A stretch of 64,000 bases of DNA from Pollutimonas sp963712655. Lineage in GTDB: Bacteria > Pseudomonadota > Gammaproteobacteria > Burkholderiales > Burkholderiaceae_B. Both the position numbers and the translations under genes were made by a program. The notes under the pieces were generated by a model. That model worked only from the letters and a program-made list of their open reading frames with translations, was not told where the DNA came from and made no database searches. The DNA lies in NCBI GenBank assembly GCA_963712655.1, contig CAVQIT010000008.1, positions 1,550,001 to 1,614,000 of the forward strand, in the 5' to 3' direction. Positions 43,747 through 52,978 of the stretch are shown here, piece by piece; within the stretch, counting starts at the first letter, position 1, and each line of letters opens with the position of its first letter.

Positions 43747-46456
43747 GCGTTGCCCCTGCCCTGAATGTTTTCAATACCGCCTCCAGGCGATCGTTCTGGT
43801 CGATAGAAATTTCGCTGCCGGCGGCATGGCCGGCGTTTTCCAGCGTTGCGTAATACAGGGCCGAAATCCAGTCGGCGGCAAACTGCAGAGCATAATCCCG
43901 GGCCTGGTCCGGCAGATCGGGTTGCTGCCCCGGAGTGATACCTTGCTGGTCTGAAAAAATGGGTTGCTTGCCCAGCAGCAGACTGTTCGGCCGTCGATCC
44001 ACAGGCAGCTCGATATTACCCAGCCAACTGACGAAGTCGCGCATTTTCAACTGTGCAGTCAGCACTTGGCGCGACACGAGCTGGTCTTTCCGGGCGCCGC
44101 TCTGAGCGCGCGCGACAAGGGCGCGGCGCAGGCCGGTTTCCAGATCCAGGCGGTTCGCGGCCGTGATCAGTTCGTCGACGATGGCCTCCATCACTTTTTT
44201 GTCGATGCCGAGCAGGCGCAATACGCCGTTGCGCTGCGGCAACTCGCGCAGGTGCGCAACCCAGGCGCGGAATGCGGCGCGGGCAAATCGGTGGTCGTTG
44301 CTTTGCTGTTCCGGCGCGGCTGCGCTTGCGCCCGCTGGCGAGCCAAGCGGCGGCGCCGGTTGGCCAAAGGCGCTACCCGAACCGAAGGGACTGCTCCCCC
44401 CGAATGGGCTGGGATTCGGGGCCGCGCCGCTGTTGGCGTCGCCGCCGTCCTGGTCGGCCGAATCGGCTTCCCCACGGTCTCCGCCAAGGTATAGATCGCG
44501 CAATCGATCGGCGGGGACTTCAAGATGATGGACGAGTTCGGCCAGACCCTTCCAGGATCGTTCTAGCGCCTGCCCCAGCATATTGGCCGTTTCCTGCTTT
44601 GTTTCCCTGGCTTCGGCGCCGCCCTTGTGCAGCATGGCCCCCAGATTTTGGTCCACCAGGCCGTCCAGGACCGCATGCAATTGCTCTTCGATGCGGCGCA
44701 GCTTGAATTCCAGGTTCGCAATCTTGGCAAGGTGCGCGCTCAGATGGCTCAGGCCGCCATCGTTGAGCGCGAGCAATCCTTCCCACGCCTTGGCGGGGTC
44801 GGTCACGTGCGCTATTACGCTAGGGCTTATGGCGAACGTATCGCCCATGGTCTTCAGTGTTTCGCTGTATTCGGTGTTGACGCCCGTTTCAATGCCGTTC
44901 TTCATCGTCAGGAAGGGCACGGGTTCGCCCGGTTTGCGCAGCATGAATGTGCTGTCGAACGTTCGGCCCGGCTGCCACTCCCGCATCCAGCTGAATTGGC
45001 CAAAACGTTCCAGCATGGCGATCTTGATCAGGCCTTCCCAGACTTCACGTAGTCGTCCTTCGCTGTGGGGCAGCGAATCCTGGATGCGCAAGTCCATCAT
45101 GGTGACGGCCCACATCAGACCAGACTCCCGCTGCGCCCGCTCCGCCGGATTGATTCCTTGGGTCTTTTCGATCCAACGGGTCAGCACAGGGCCTACATCG
45201 TTGACATCGCTTTGCTTGAAGCCGCTGGCGCACAACACCAGGCCGTTCATTTCCTGGCTGTCGGTGTAGCGTTCGAACAGATAGGCCACCTTGCTGCGCA
45301 AGATGAGTTGAGACACAGGGTTGCCGTTCCTGGCGCCGGCGTTTGCATCCGCGTCGGCGACAGACATAATGCTCAGGCGGCCGCGGTAGCCCGGGAAGTC
45401 CAGCAGGTCGACCTGCTCTACCTGCGGGTCGCGCGTCGGATTAACAAGCGGGAATGTCAACTCCGCCGTTACCGCGGCCAACTCGGCAAGGGTAACGCTG
45501 ACAGGAGGGTCCAGGCTTTCGCCTTGCGCCGGGCGCACCGAGATCATGATGTCGGAGGGGCTTCCCAGCCGTCCAAGAATGTCCACATTCATGATGCTGT
45601 CGGCCTGGCTGCCGTCGGGCCGCACCAGGGCGTCCAGTGGCGCAAAAGCGCGTTCCCGGTTGCCCAGTCGGCGCAGCGTGGCGGCCAATTGCTTGTAGGT
45701 GTCGGTCAGTGCGGATTCTTCGCCCCACAGAATCGAGAACAGTTCCGCGCGTTGGTCGGCAGGCAGGCGCGGCGCCAGTTCGAAGGCGCGCGGCCAATAA
45801 GAAAGATCCAGTTTTTTGAGCGCCTTCTCGGCGCAGCCGGTCGAATAGTCGTACAGCGACACCACATCGCCTACACTCACGCCAGGGTGCTCTTGTTGCA
45901 GATTCGTATTCTCGAAGCGCTGAAGCAGGGATTGGATCCGGTTTTCCGTGATTTCGTAGTCGATGCGCTGCTGGTCAAAGTCGTTGAAATAGGAATTCAC
46001 CAGCAGCTTGGCCAGCTCGATCTCGCCGAACAGGCTCAGCTCCACCGGGAAATCGTCGGATCCCGAGGTTGCGCTGCGGCTGAATCGCGTTACCAGTCCC
46101 GTGGCCTCTTTGCCGCCTCCCACTGGATTAACATGTTTCAGAAAGTCGATGGGACGATCGCCGTAGCGCGTTTCGAGCCTGCCATTCTCGCCCGCGGCCA
46201 ATACGGAGATCAAGTGCGACTTGCCTGCCTGAGACAGGCCGAAGAACCCGATTGTCATGGGTCGGGCCGCTACGCGTGCCAGGCTGCGCGCCAGGTTGCG
46301 GGCGCGGTGCAGGCGCAGGTTCAGGTTGTCGGCCTCGCTGTCCAGGCGGGGTGCCGTAGGCCGAACCGACTGTATCCAATCGATAGCCTGGGCTGCCCCG
46401 TGCATGATAGCGTCCCAGCGCCGTTGCAGGTCTTTCTGTTTAGGTGTTGCTGTCAT
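43736..46456 (-). CDS. srfC: SrfC-family protein with dynamin-like P-loop
   Basis: This 906-residue cytoplasmic protein matches the SrfC virulence-factor family. It has a Walker A motif GLSQAGKSHLI at residues 73-83, a likely G3-type element DFPGYRGRL, and a long helical remainder with a Gly/Pro-rich disordered stretch around 665-720. The layout recalls large membrane-acting GTPases. SrfC was named in Salmonella as an SsrB-regulated factor with poorly defined role. It overlaps srfB by 4 bases and the next gene by 11. Confidence 0.9.
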   Translation of the reverse strand: MTATPKQKDLQRRWDAIMHGAAQAIDWIQSVRPTAPRLDSEADNLNLRLHRARNLARSLARVAARPMTIGFFGLSQAGKSHLISVLAAGENGRLETRYGDRPIDFLKHVNPVGGGKEATGLVTRFSRSATSGSDDFPVELSLFGEIELAKLLVNSYFNDFDQQRIDYEITENRIQSLLQRFENTNLQQEHPGVSVGDVVSLYDYSTGCAEKALKKLDLSYWPRAFELAPRLPADQRAELFSILWGEESALTDTYKQLAATLRRLGNRERAFAPLDALVRPDGSQADSIMNVDILGRLGSPSDIMISVRPAQGESLDPPVSVTLAELAAVTAELTFPLVNPTRDPQVEQVDLLDFPGYRGRLSIMSVADADANAGARNGNPVSQLILRSKVAYLFERYTDSQEMNGLVLCASGFKQSDVNDVGPVLTRWIEKTQGINPAERAQRESGLMWAVTMMDLRIQDSLPHSEGRLREVWEGLIKIAMLERFGQFSWMREWQPGRTFDSTFMLRKPGEPVPFLTMKNGIETGVNTEYSETLKTMGDTFAISPSVIAHVTDPAKAWEGLLALNDGGLSHLSAHLAKIANLEFKLRRIEEQLHAVLDGLVDQNLGAMLHKGGAEARETKQETANMLGQALERSWKGLAELVHHLEVPADRLRDLYLGGDRGEADSADQDGGDANSGAAPNPSPFGGSSPFGSGSAFGQPAPPLGSPAGASAAAPEQQSNDHRFARAAFRAWVAHLRELPQRNGVLRLLGIDKKVMEAIVDELITAANRLDLETGLRRALVARAQSGARKDQLVSRQVLTAQLKMRDFVSWLGNIELPVDRRPNSLLLGKQPIFSDQQGITPGQQPDLPDQARDYALQFAADWISALYYATLENAGHAAGSEISIDQNDRLEAVLKTFRAGATHAA

Positions 46457-49400
46457 TTCCGTTTTACGCTTCCGCTATCCAGCCAATACTTGCTGTCGCT
46501 CAGGCCTGCGCCCAGCATGGTGTTGAGTTCAAGATCCACGTCGCTGTGACCGAACGACTGTCCGCTATCTGATTCCAGCCGGTCCAGCAACAACCGGTCG
46601 CTGATCACCCCGGCGTCACGCGTATGCTCATCGGGCTTGGCGACCTTGAGCCTTACTTTCACGATGGGCACGCCGCCGCGCTCGGTAACCTTGCGGAATT
46701 TGTCGCGGCCGCTATCTGTAAGGGTTAGCGTATACAGCGGGCTTGCGGCCCAGCGGTCTACCGTCAACTGGCGAAAACCGAGGCGCACTGTGCCGCGCAT
46801 TTCAATAAATGGTTCTTCCGCCTCGTCTTCCGGCGCAGGCAAGCGTATGCGGTCATCCTCGATCTGGATGTCGCGGTAGATGATGTCGGCGTCCTTGATG
46901 ACATTGTTAAGGTCAATGACGCCAATATGCCTGATCGTCGAATATGGCTTGAGCGCCGCGCTGCGGAAGTAAAAGTTCGGTATGCGGTGGTTCGCGCACA
47001 GCCAGCACAGCATGGCGCCTACCGAGGCGGTGCTCTTGGGGTCGTCGATCAGCCCATCGGTATGGAAGGGGTACCAGCCACCGGTGCGGTAGTTCTGCAT
47101 AGGCAGAATGCGGCCTGGCGTCAGGGGCAGGCACTTGCGCACATAAGACAGGATGCCCGGCAGGCGCGAAGGGCGGCCGGTGAGCAAAAGTACGTCGCAG
47201 TTATACAGGTAGACGACCTCGCACAAGGCGGCCATCGTCTTGCAGATGTTGAAGCGGTCGTCCAGAAAGGCATTGTGAACGGCTTGCAAGTCGAAGGACA
47301 AGGGAATGCCGCGCAGATCGAATGCGGGCGGCGCGACGCCGGACTTTGGCGCGCGCTTGATGGCGCTCTCCAGATATTGAATGACGGCGTCGCTGACTGG
47401 CGTATCGCTCAGCCATTCCCCATAACTTCGGGTCTGAAGGGCTCCGGGCTGTTCTGGATCGTAGGACTCGTAGGCTTTCAGCAGCATCAGTCCCAGCGGA
47501 GTGAACACCTGCAGATTCAGTTGCTGGCGCAGTACAGCGTCCTGGGCGCTTACCGCTTCCTCGCCGCAGAGACGCGACATCAGTGCGCTTGGCGATTCAA
47601 CGCCCGCCTCGCGCAGCGCCTTTTCGAAGCTCGGCAGAATGAATTCCTGGATTGCGTCCAGAAGAATGTCGTCTCCGGCAACCTTGAAGCCATCGCGGAA
47701 ACGCTGTTCAGGCAGGATATGCACGTTGCTGCCCGAACCGCCCGCGCCTTCCACGGTGTAATCGGTAATCACGAGATCGGTGGTTCCGCCGCCAATATCG
47801 ATCGTGGCGAGCGTGATGCGGCTGCGGTCCGGCTTGTCGGGCCTGGCCAGCGTGGCGAAGAATTCTTCTGGATGCCCGGCGAAGTTTTCGCTGATCTCGG
47901 TGTACAGGTACACCAGTTGACCGCAACTGGCTTCGTCCCAGTTCATCAAGACTTTGGGAACCTGGCTTTCTTCCGGAGCTGTGTCGTCCGCTATCCAGCC
48001 CAGGCATGACCAGACCAGGTCGCGTGCCTGGATCATGCGTTTGTTGAACAGGCTGCGCTCGGCTTGCGGCATGCCAGGCGGTACCGTCAGGATGATGTTG
48101 TTCAGATAGCGCGGGGCGCGCGCATACCCTTGCCGCGCGCGTTGCGCCGGACTGTTGATTTGGGAGACTGCCTGCACCAGCACTTCAGCCAGCATGAACA
48201 TCATCAGCGAGCTGCGCGAGTACTTGGGCGAGAATACCGGCATCTGATCGTCGGGCTCCAGCGTATACAACGCCACGCCTTCGTCATTGATCCGGTCGGC
48301 GAAAGGGGCGGCAGTGGCCAGCGGTTCATGCTCTGTTTTCACATATGCGCTATTGAAGCGCCAGCCGTGGGCGTATCGCTTTTCGTCCCATAGATAGCGT
48401 TTGGGGCTGGACAAACCGGTGGACCCTTCCGTACCCCGGCGGCGCGACGCAAGCCGCCCGGCCTCTGCGCCGACGCGGGCAATGGTCGGCCATTGGAACG
48501 CATCGTGGCGTCCGCTGCGCGCGGACAGGTGATCCTTCCCGAAGGAGGCCTGGGCGAATTCCACGCTGCTTTCAAAGGGTTGGTTATAGACATGTTCGGG
48601 TGCGGTCAGGTCGCGCAACTGAAGCACGTAGTTCTGCTTCAAGCCGCTGCCCGCCTGCCCGTGATTTTCGATAAGAATACCGCAGGTACGTGAGTTGCCC
48701 ACATCCAGGACCAGGTCGACCGGAATGGGTGCGCCTGCTTTGTCATAGTCCTTCTGCACGATGCGGATATCGGGGATGCGTACGCGCGGCTCGGCCTTGC
48801 TTTCGCCTGATATCGCCTTGATGCTCAGTAGGCTGAGCAGGTTCAGATAATGGGCAATGTGTTGCAGTTCGCGCAGGTCGCTGGCCAGTTCATCGCTGGT
48901 TTTGCCCAGGTTGCGCTCTGTATAGACTTCGCGCATCCATTCGTCGACCCAGCTCTGGCCCAGAAACCAGCGTGTTTCGCTTGCCGTGAAAGCCAGGCGG
49001 AAAATCGCTCCCGAGACTACATCTTCGTCATTCGGCATCAGGTAAGCGGTATCGGCAGTCCGCTGTTCCGTGCGTGTGTCGAAGGCGATAGTCAGCCGGT
49101 GGGTGTTGCCGTCCAGATCGGGCGTTGCTAATTTAACAATGCGTGCGCGGACCCAATTGGAGGGACCTTCCTCGAACCGCGATGGCTTGGTGTGGCGGAA
49201 GAAGGGCATAGGAAGCCAGGCTCCGTCCAGGAGTTCCAGGCTGCTGTGCATATCGACGCTGATGGCTGGCTTGGCCTTGGTAATCTTGCCCGGCTCCGAC
49301 TCGTAGAAATAGTAGTCTTTCTCTTCGTTGTAGAACAACCGTGTGATAAGGCCGCTAGTTAGCGAGGCGAACTCTCCGCTGGGTTCCTTGCGCGTATCCA

Positions 49401-49485
49401 GTGTCATGCCGAAGTCCATGAACTGAATGCCGGTTCCGCTGATAAGCGTGACTTCTTCTTCAAAACTGATTATCTCGGGCAACAT
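46453..49485 (-). CDS. srfB: SrfB-family Hsp70/actin-like ATPase
   Basis: This 1010-residue protein matches the SrfB virulence-factor family. It contains the nucleotide-fold signatures of the Hsp70/actin superfamily: phosphate-1 loop LDVGNSRTCG (about residue 260), phosphate-2 loop IDIGGGTTDLVI (about 560) and an adenosine motif LLTGRPSRLPG (about 765). The first 240 residues form a separate beta-rich domain and the last 130 residues hold a second one. ATG 49485 (MLPEIISFEEEVTL) is used; the upstream extension of the frame overlaps srfA and has no family character. Coupled to srfC by a 4-base overlap. Confidence 0.92.
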   Translation of the reverse strand: MLPEIISFEEEVTLISGTGIQFMDFGMTLDTRKEPSGEFASLTSGLITRLFYNEEKDYYFYESEPGKITKAKPAISVDMHSSLELLDGAWLPMPFFRHTKPSRFEEGPSNWVRARIVKLATPDLDGNTHRLTIAFDTRTEQRTADTAYLMPNDEDVVSGAIFRLAFTASETRWFLGQSWVDEWMREVYTERNLGKTSDELASDLRELQHIAHYLNLLSLLSIKAISGESKAEPRVRIPDIRIVQKDYDKAGAPIPVDLVLDVGNSRTCGILIENHGQAGSGLKQNYVLQLRDLTAPEHVYNQPFESSVEFAQASFGKDHLSARSGRHDAFQWPTIARVGAEAGRLASRRRGTEGSTGLSSPKRYLWDEKRYAHGWRFNSAYVKTEHEPLATAAPFADRINDEGVALYTLEPDDQMPVFSPKYSRSSLMMFMLAEVLVQAVSQINSPAQRARQGYARAPRYLNNIILTVPPGMPQAERSLFNKRMIQARDLVWSCLGWIADDTAPEESQVPKVLMNWDEASCGQLVYLYTEISENFAGHPEEFFATLARPDKPDRSRITLATIDIGGGTTDLVITDYTVEGAGGSGSNVHILPEQRFRDGFKVAGDDILLDAIQEFILPSFEKALREAGVESPSALMSRLCGEEAVSAQDAVLRQQLNLQVFTPLGLMLLKAYESYDPEQPGALQTRSYGEWLSDTPVSDAVIQYLESAIKRAPKSGVAPPAFDLRGIPLSFDLQAVHNAFLDDRFNICKTMAALCEVVYLYNCDVLLLTGRPSRLPGILSYVRKCLPLTPGRILPMQNYRTGGWYPFHTDGLIDDPKSTASVGAMLCWLCANHRIPNFYFRSAALKPYSTIRHIGVIDLNNVIKDADIIYRDIQIEDDRIRLPAPEDEAEEPFIEMRGTVRLGFRQLTVDRWAASPLYTLTLTDSGRDKFRKVTERGGVPIVKVRLKVAKPDEHTRDAGVISDRLLLDRLESDSGQSFGHSDVDLELNTMLGAGLSDSKYWLDSGSVKRK

Positions 49486-49507
49486 GTCTTGTGACTCATA
49501 TTGGAAC

Positions 49508-50971
49508 TTAATTGGCGGCCTGCCGCATGGATAACGGGAAGTGATTGCCTTCATAGAGACCGGTGCAGTTCGCGGCGGGGCCGGCGTCCTGTCGGCAGGC
49601 AATTTCAGGTAATTGATACTGGCTTCCGTCGCTGCATGCGGCGCTGCCGCCTGGAACGATACTTAAGGCGCCGCTTTGTATTGATGCGGTGACCGGGCCG
49701 CTGCACGATACGCCGTCGTTCCGTTTGACGGTGGCGGCCCCCTGTCCGTTTTCAAACTGATATTCCAGGCGTAGCGGCTTGCCCGTGCGGCTGTCCTGTA
49801 TGCCCGCGCCTGCGCGCCACTGGCCATTCAAGAAGCTGGCGGCGCCGTTCTCAGCGGCGGGAATAATGAGAGGCGTGGCCGCGGGCAACGCATCGACGGC
49901 CTGTTCGGCGCTGGAGCCGGGCAGACTGGGAAGCGTCAATGGTTCCGTCGGGAGTCCGGCCGTCTGATCGGCCGGCAAGTCAGGCGGCGTAGGATCAGAA
50001 GGCGTACTGTCTTCGGCAACGGCGGGGGTTTTTGGCCCAGGCGCGAACGCGGCCGGCGCGTCAGCCGCCGCCGAGCCGGCCGCCGCTAGACCCGGAAGGC
50101 CTGTGCCCGATACGGCCGGCAGGCCAACACTGGGCAAGTTATCAGCAGGCAGGTTGGCGCTGGGCGTACTCCCTTTCAGCAGGACTGCCGGCGGGGTCGC
50201 CAGATCGCCCATAGACAGGTCGATCCCGGGCATGCCCAGGGATGGAATGCCAAGCAATCCGAGCGTCGGGGCGCATGCCTTCAATCCAAACAATAACAGC
50301 GCCAGCAACAGAGGCAGAAGCAGCAACCACAGCCAGTGTCTCCACCAGGGCCTTTCTACACTGTCGACGGGGGCGGATACGGGAGTGGCTGCCGGCGTTG
50401 CAGAGAGCGTCGGGACAGGGGCGGGCGGCGGGACAACAGGCGAGGCTGGAGGATAAAGGCAGTGCAGGGGATCGCGGTCGCGATTGCCGGCAGGCGTGTC
50501 AAAGCCCCAAAATGTGAGCACGGGCATGAGCGTCGATGCGGCGTGCGCGTCGTCGGCTTTGTCCGGCGCAACCAAATATACATACTCTTCGCCAGGGAAC
50601 CAGACCACCCGGTTAAGCAATTTAGCGAATGTTTTTTTGTCGCTGCCGCCATGGTTGTCGTCTTTGGCCAGCAAGTCGACACTCAACGATTCCAGCGCTG
50701 TCTTGAGTGTCTTGATTTTTTCCCGGGCTGGTCCGCGTTCTTCTTCGGTTGCCGAGATCCAGGGCACCAATTGCCCTGGAATGGGGGAATACCAGTCGAT
50801 CTGGTCGCCTGCCTGACTCAACTGCGGGATGGCCAGATACCTTTCCAGCCCGGGCGCCCGGCGTTTAAGGGCCTCCCTGATTTGCAGGGCGGATTTGTAG
50901 ACGGGCGCGCCCGTTTCGCCTAACGCATCAAATGCCTCAATTTTGCCGTTGCGAAGCAATGCGCCATACAT
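49508..50971 (-). CDS. srfA: SrfA-family membrane protein
   Basis: This 487-residue protein matches the SrfA family by gene order and by the N-terminal GAPVYKSALQIREAL and LAIPQLSQAGDQIDWYSP segments. The N-terminal 200 residues are cytoplasmic, with PVLTFWGF at 150-157, followed by a Pro-rich linker, one membrane helix (about 211-231) and a long periplasmic part. That part is low-complexity (Leu, Pro, Ala, Asp) and ends in a small cysteine-containing beta domain (FLNGQWRAGAGIQDSRTG onward). The start is preceded by GAGGG. It is the first gene of the srf cluster, 22 bases before srfB. Confidence 0.88.
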   Translation of the reverse strand: MYGALLRNGKIEAFDALGETGAPVYKSALQIREALKRRAPGLERYLAIPQLSQAGDQIDWYSPIPGQLVPWISATEEERGPAREKIKTLKTALESLSVDLLAKDDNHGGSDKKTFAKLLNRVVWFPGEEYVYLVAPDKADDAHAASTLMPVLTFWGFDTPAGNRDRDPLHCLYPPASPVVPPPAPVPTLSATPAATPVSAPVDSVERPWWRHWLWLLLLPLLLALLLFGLKACAPTLGLLGIPSLGMPGIDLSMGDLATPPAVLLKGSTPSANLPADNLPSVGLPAVSGTGLPGLAAAGSAAADAPAAFAPGPKTPAVAEDSTPSDPTPPDLPADQTAGLPTEPLTLPSLPGSSAEQAVDALPAATPLIIPAAENGAASFLNGQWRAGAGIQDSRTGKPLRLEYQFENGQGAATVKRNDGVSCSGPVTASIQSGALSIVPGGSAACSDGSQYQLPEIACRQDAGPAANCTGLYEGNHFPLSMRQAAN

Positions 50972-51133
50972 GTCCAGCCCTCAATTATTGCAAGACTGTC
51001 AATCCTATCACATATGGTTTCACAACTAACAGTAAGTAATTTATTGGGAATGGCTCTGCGCGGTATATGGGACAGGCGGCGCGGGCAAGGCGGGACGGGG
51101 GTGTGCCGCTGCGAAAGATGAAAAGCCGTGTTA

Positions 51134-51529
51134 CTACCAGATCCCCTTGGCGTCGTTAAAGCGGAGGAAGCCGCGCACGATACGATAGATGTACCAGATG
51201 CCGACCGCAAACATGACGATGAAACCTATATACACGAGAGTCAGCGCCATTGCGACCACCATCCATAGCGCGCCGTACCAGAAAGTGCGTATCAGAAAGC
51301 GCAAGTGTTCACCGTAAAGGGTGCCCATGTATTCTTTGCGTTTTATGTGCGCGACGATCAGGCCGATGATCGTCGGCACACCGCCCAGGAAAAGGCCCAG
51401 CGCGTACAAGCCATACACAATCATGGTGCAGGTTTTAAAAGACTTCAGCTGTTCGGGACTAACAGCGCCATCGTCGGGCGTTGTATGGGCTGATGTTGTC
51501 GAGATGGTCTGATTGATATCGGATTGCAT
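51134..51529 (-). CDS. Small membrane protein, DUF4870-like
   Basis: This 131-residue protein has a hydrophilic N-terminus of about 35 residues and two hydrophobic regions (CTMIVYGLYALGLFLGGVPT and ALWMVVAMALTLVYIGFIVM), ending with RIVRGFLRFNDAKG. The GLIVAHIKRKEYMGTLYGEHLRF segment resembles proteins of the DUF4870 type. No strong ribosome site precedes ATG 51529. It lies 162 bases upstream of srfA on the same strand, in AT-rich DNA, and could be an accessory gene of the cluster. Confidence 0.75.
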   Translation of the reverse strand: MQSDINQTISTTSAHTTPDDGAVSPEQLKSFKTCTMIVYGLYALGLFLGGVPTIIGLIVAHIKRKEYMGTLYGEHLRFLIRTFWYGALWMVVAMALTLVYIGFIVMFAVGIWYIYRIVRGFLRFNDAKGIW

Positions 51530-51636
51530 TTGAGTATGGGAAGTAGAGTTCGTAAAGAAAAGGGCAATCCGGCGAATTGTACATATATTGTATTGTTTTT
51601 ATGTTATTTGTATTATATTGGTGTACGCATGGCGCA

Positions 51637-52116
51637 TCATCGCCCGGTGCCGGCTCTTCTGAACTTCCATGGCGGTGTTGCATCACGCCGTTGCCATAGA
51701 CCTCTCTTCATTGTTTTGGCCTCGTTCTGCAACCGGTACAGCGACTTGTCATTGACATAGTGGTCATAGACCCAGGCATTTCCCGATTTCACCATGGCTG
51801 TGTTCGCATCGACCCCTCCGCATGTGACGGTTGCCAGCGTGCGCTTATATCTGTCCAGTCCATGACTTTCTATGACGGCCGGTTTCCCGATCAAGCAAAT
51901 AGACCGCAGATAGTCACGCGATTTCGTCCCATATGCCTGTTTGAGTTCGGGCGCGTCGATCTGGTCAAGCCGGACAGGAATTGTTTTTTTTGCGCCGGGG
52001 CATTGGACACGCACGCTGTCGCCATCATGCACAGAAGTGACCTTGCAAGTCAGGGTCGAGCCCAACGCGGGCGACATGGCTGCCATGAGCAGCACGAGCG
52101 GTATGAAGCACCGCAT
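51637..52116 (-). CDS. Exported thermonuclease-family (SNase-like) protein
   Basis: This 159-residue protein has a signal peptide (MRCFIPLVLLMAAMSPALGS) and a staphylococcal-nuclease fold. The catalytic pattern is present: VHDGDSVRV, Arg and Asp/Glu in VRLDQIDAPEL, and the second Arg in DRYKRTLATV. It should cut DNA or RNA in the periplasm or outside the cell. ATG 52116 and GTG 52131 (15 bases longer) are both possible starts, without a clear ribosome site. It sits in the AT-rich border next to the srf cluster. Confidence 0.85.
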   Translation of the reverse strand: MRCFIPLVLLMAAMSPALGSTLTCKVTSVHDGDSVRVQCPGAKKTIPVRLDQIDAPELKQAYGTKSRDYLRSICLIGKPAVIESHGLDRYKRTLATVTCGGVDANTAMVKSGNAWVYDHYVNDKSLYRLQNEAKTMKRGLWQRRDATPPWKFRRAGTGR

Positions 52117-52385
52117 TGCAGCGTTATTCACGGCTCAGTGGCGAAGCAGGTTGTTGGAGTTATCCCGGGTTGCTTGCATGTCATCGTAGTTAATTCGGGC
52201 ATCGGGTTCGGCTTTGAAGGTATTACGGTATGGTCGCTTCCATGAGAGTCGTACCAAGCCCTGGGATAACACGGGGATGAAGAGCTTTTTTAAAACTTTG
52301 AAGGTGGGAATTTACCAGACTCGATACACGATACATGCTCGGGCCAGACTCGATATCCATTGTAGTGAAGGTATGTATGAGGCTT

Positions 52386-52870
52386 TCATGCAGAATGCCC
52401 TATGATTCTGCTGTCATTTGAGTCCACCTGTAGCGTATTGTCGTTGCCCCTGGGCCATGCCATGCGGTACTCGAACCGTTCATGCGTATAGAGAATCTCT
52501 GAATAATTGATAGCCCGGTCGTTTGCGTCAAAGAAAACGCGCCATAGCTTGAGCAGCGGGCTGCCGATGTCTACGTCCAGAATGCCGCCGGTAATGCCGT
52601 CAGCCAGTGTGCAGGTAATGGCCTGTTGCACGCGTGCGATGGTTATCCCAGCGCGGCTGATCAAATCAATGAGCGGTGCACGCCTGAGTTCTTCCTCCTT
52701 GAAACTGCCTCCGATCTCTTCCAGCAAATAACTCTGTGAAACTAAAAACGGTTGTTTCTTCAGATATCTGGCGGCAGCAACTGGCCAGTGCGGTAAGTAC
52801 CAGTCGTGATGCGTTCACGCAGAATGACATATACACGATGGTAAAGAGGTAAGGGCAGACGTTGATTCAT
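52386..52870 (-). pseudogene. Remnant of a GntR/HutC-type regulator with internal deletion
   Basis: From ATG 52870 a frame reads the first half of a GntR DNA-binding domain (LPLYHRVYVILRERITTGTY, then GQLLPPDI) and stops at 52760. In another frame, running to 52386, is the C-terminal UTRA effector domain (PFLVSQSYLLEE, TCTLADGITGGILDVDIGSP, YSEILYTHERFEYRMAW). The recognition helix and first part of the effector domain that should lie between are missing, so the gene lost about 100 codons and cannot make a regulator. It lies directly after the aspartate-dehydrogenase operon and may once have controlled it. Confidence 0.82.
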
Positions 52871-52978
52871 GGCAATCACATAGGAATCAGCCAGCCGATG
52901 CTGGGAGTCGGAAACGCGTCAGGCAGTTACGTGCTTGTCATAAGCGATGGGCAATGAAATGGTTTAACCGGCCCACGC

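Noticed and set aside
45065..46549. A 494-codon frame opposite srfC.
   Set aside because: It mirrors the coding strand and lacks motifs or a ribosome site.
46927..48009. A 360-codon frame opposite srfB.
   Set aside because: Antisense shadow of the conserved ATPase region.
34709..50971. A type VI secretion locus.
   Set aside because: Tag-like and PpkA-like proteins are present, but no TssA-M, Hcp, VgrG, ClpV, kinase or phosphatase gene exists in the window.
50972..51133. Promoter for srfA based on TTGACA at 50997-51002 (minus strand).
   Set aside because: No acceptable -10 hexamer lies at the right distance before the srfA start.
52315..52355. Direct repeat CCAGACTCGATA with 29-base period as a possible CRISPR or iteron.
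   Set aside because: Only two copies of 12 bases; too few to call an array or origin.
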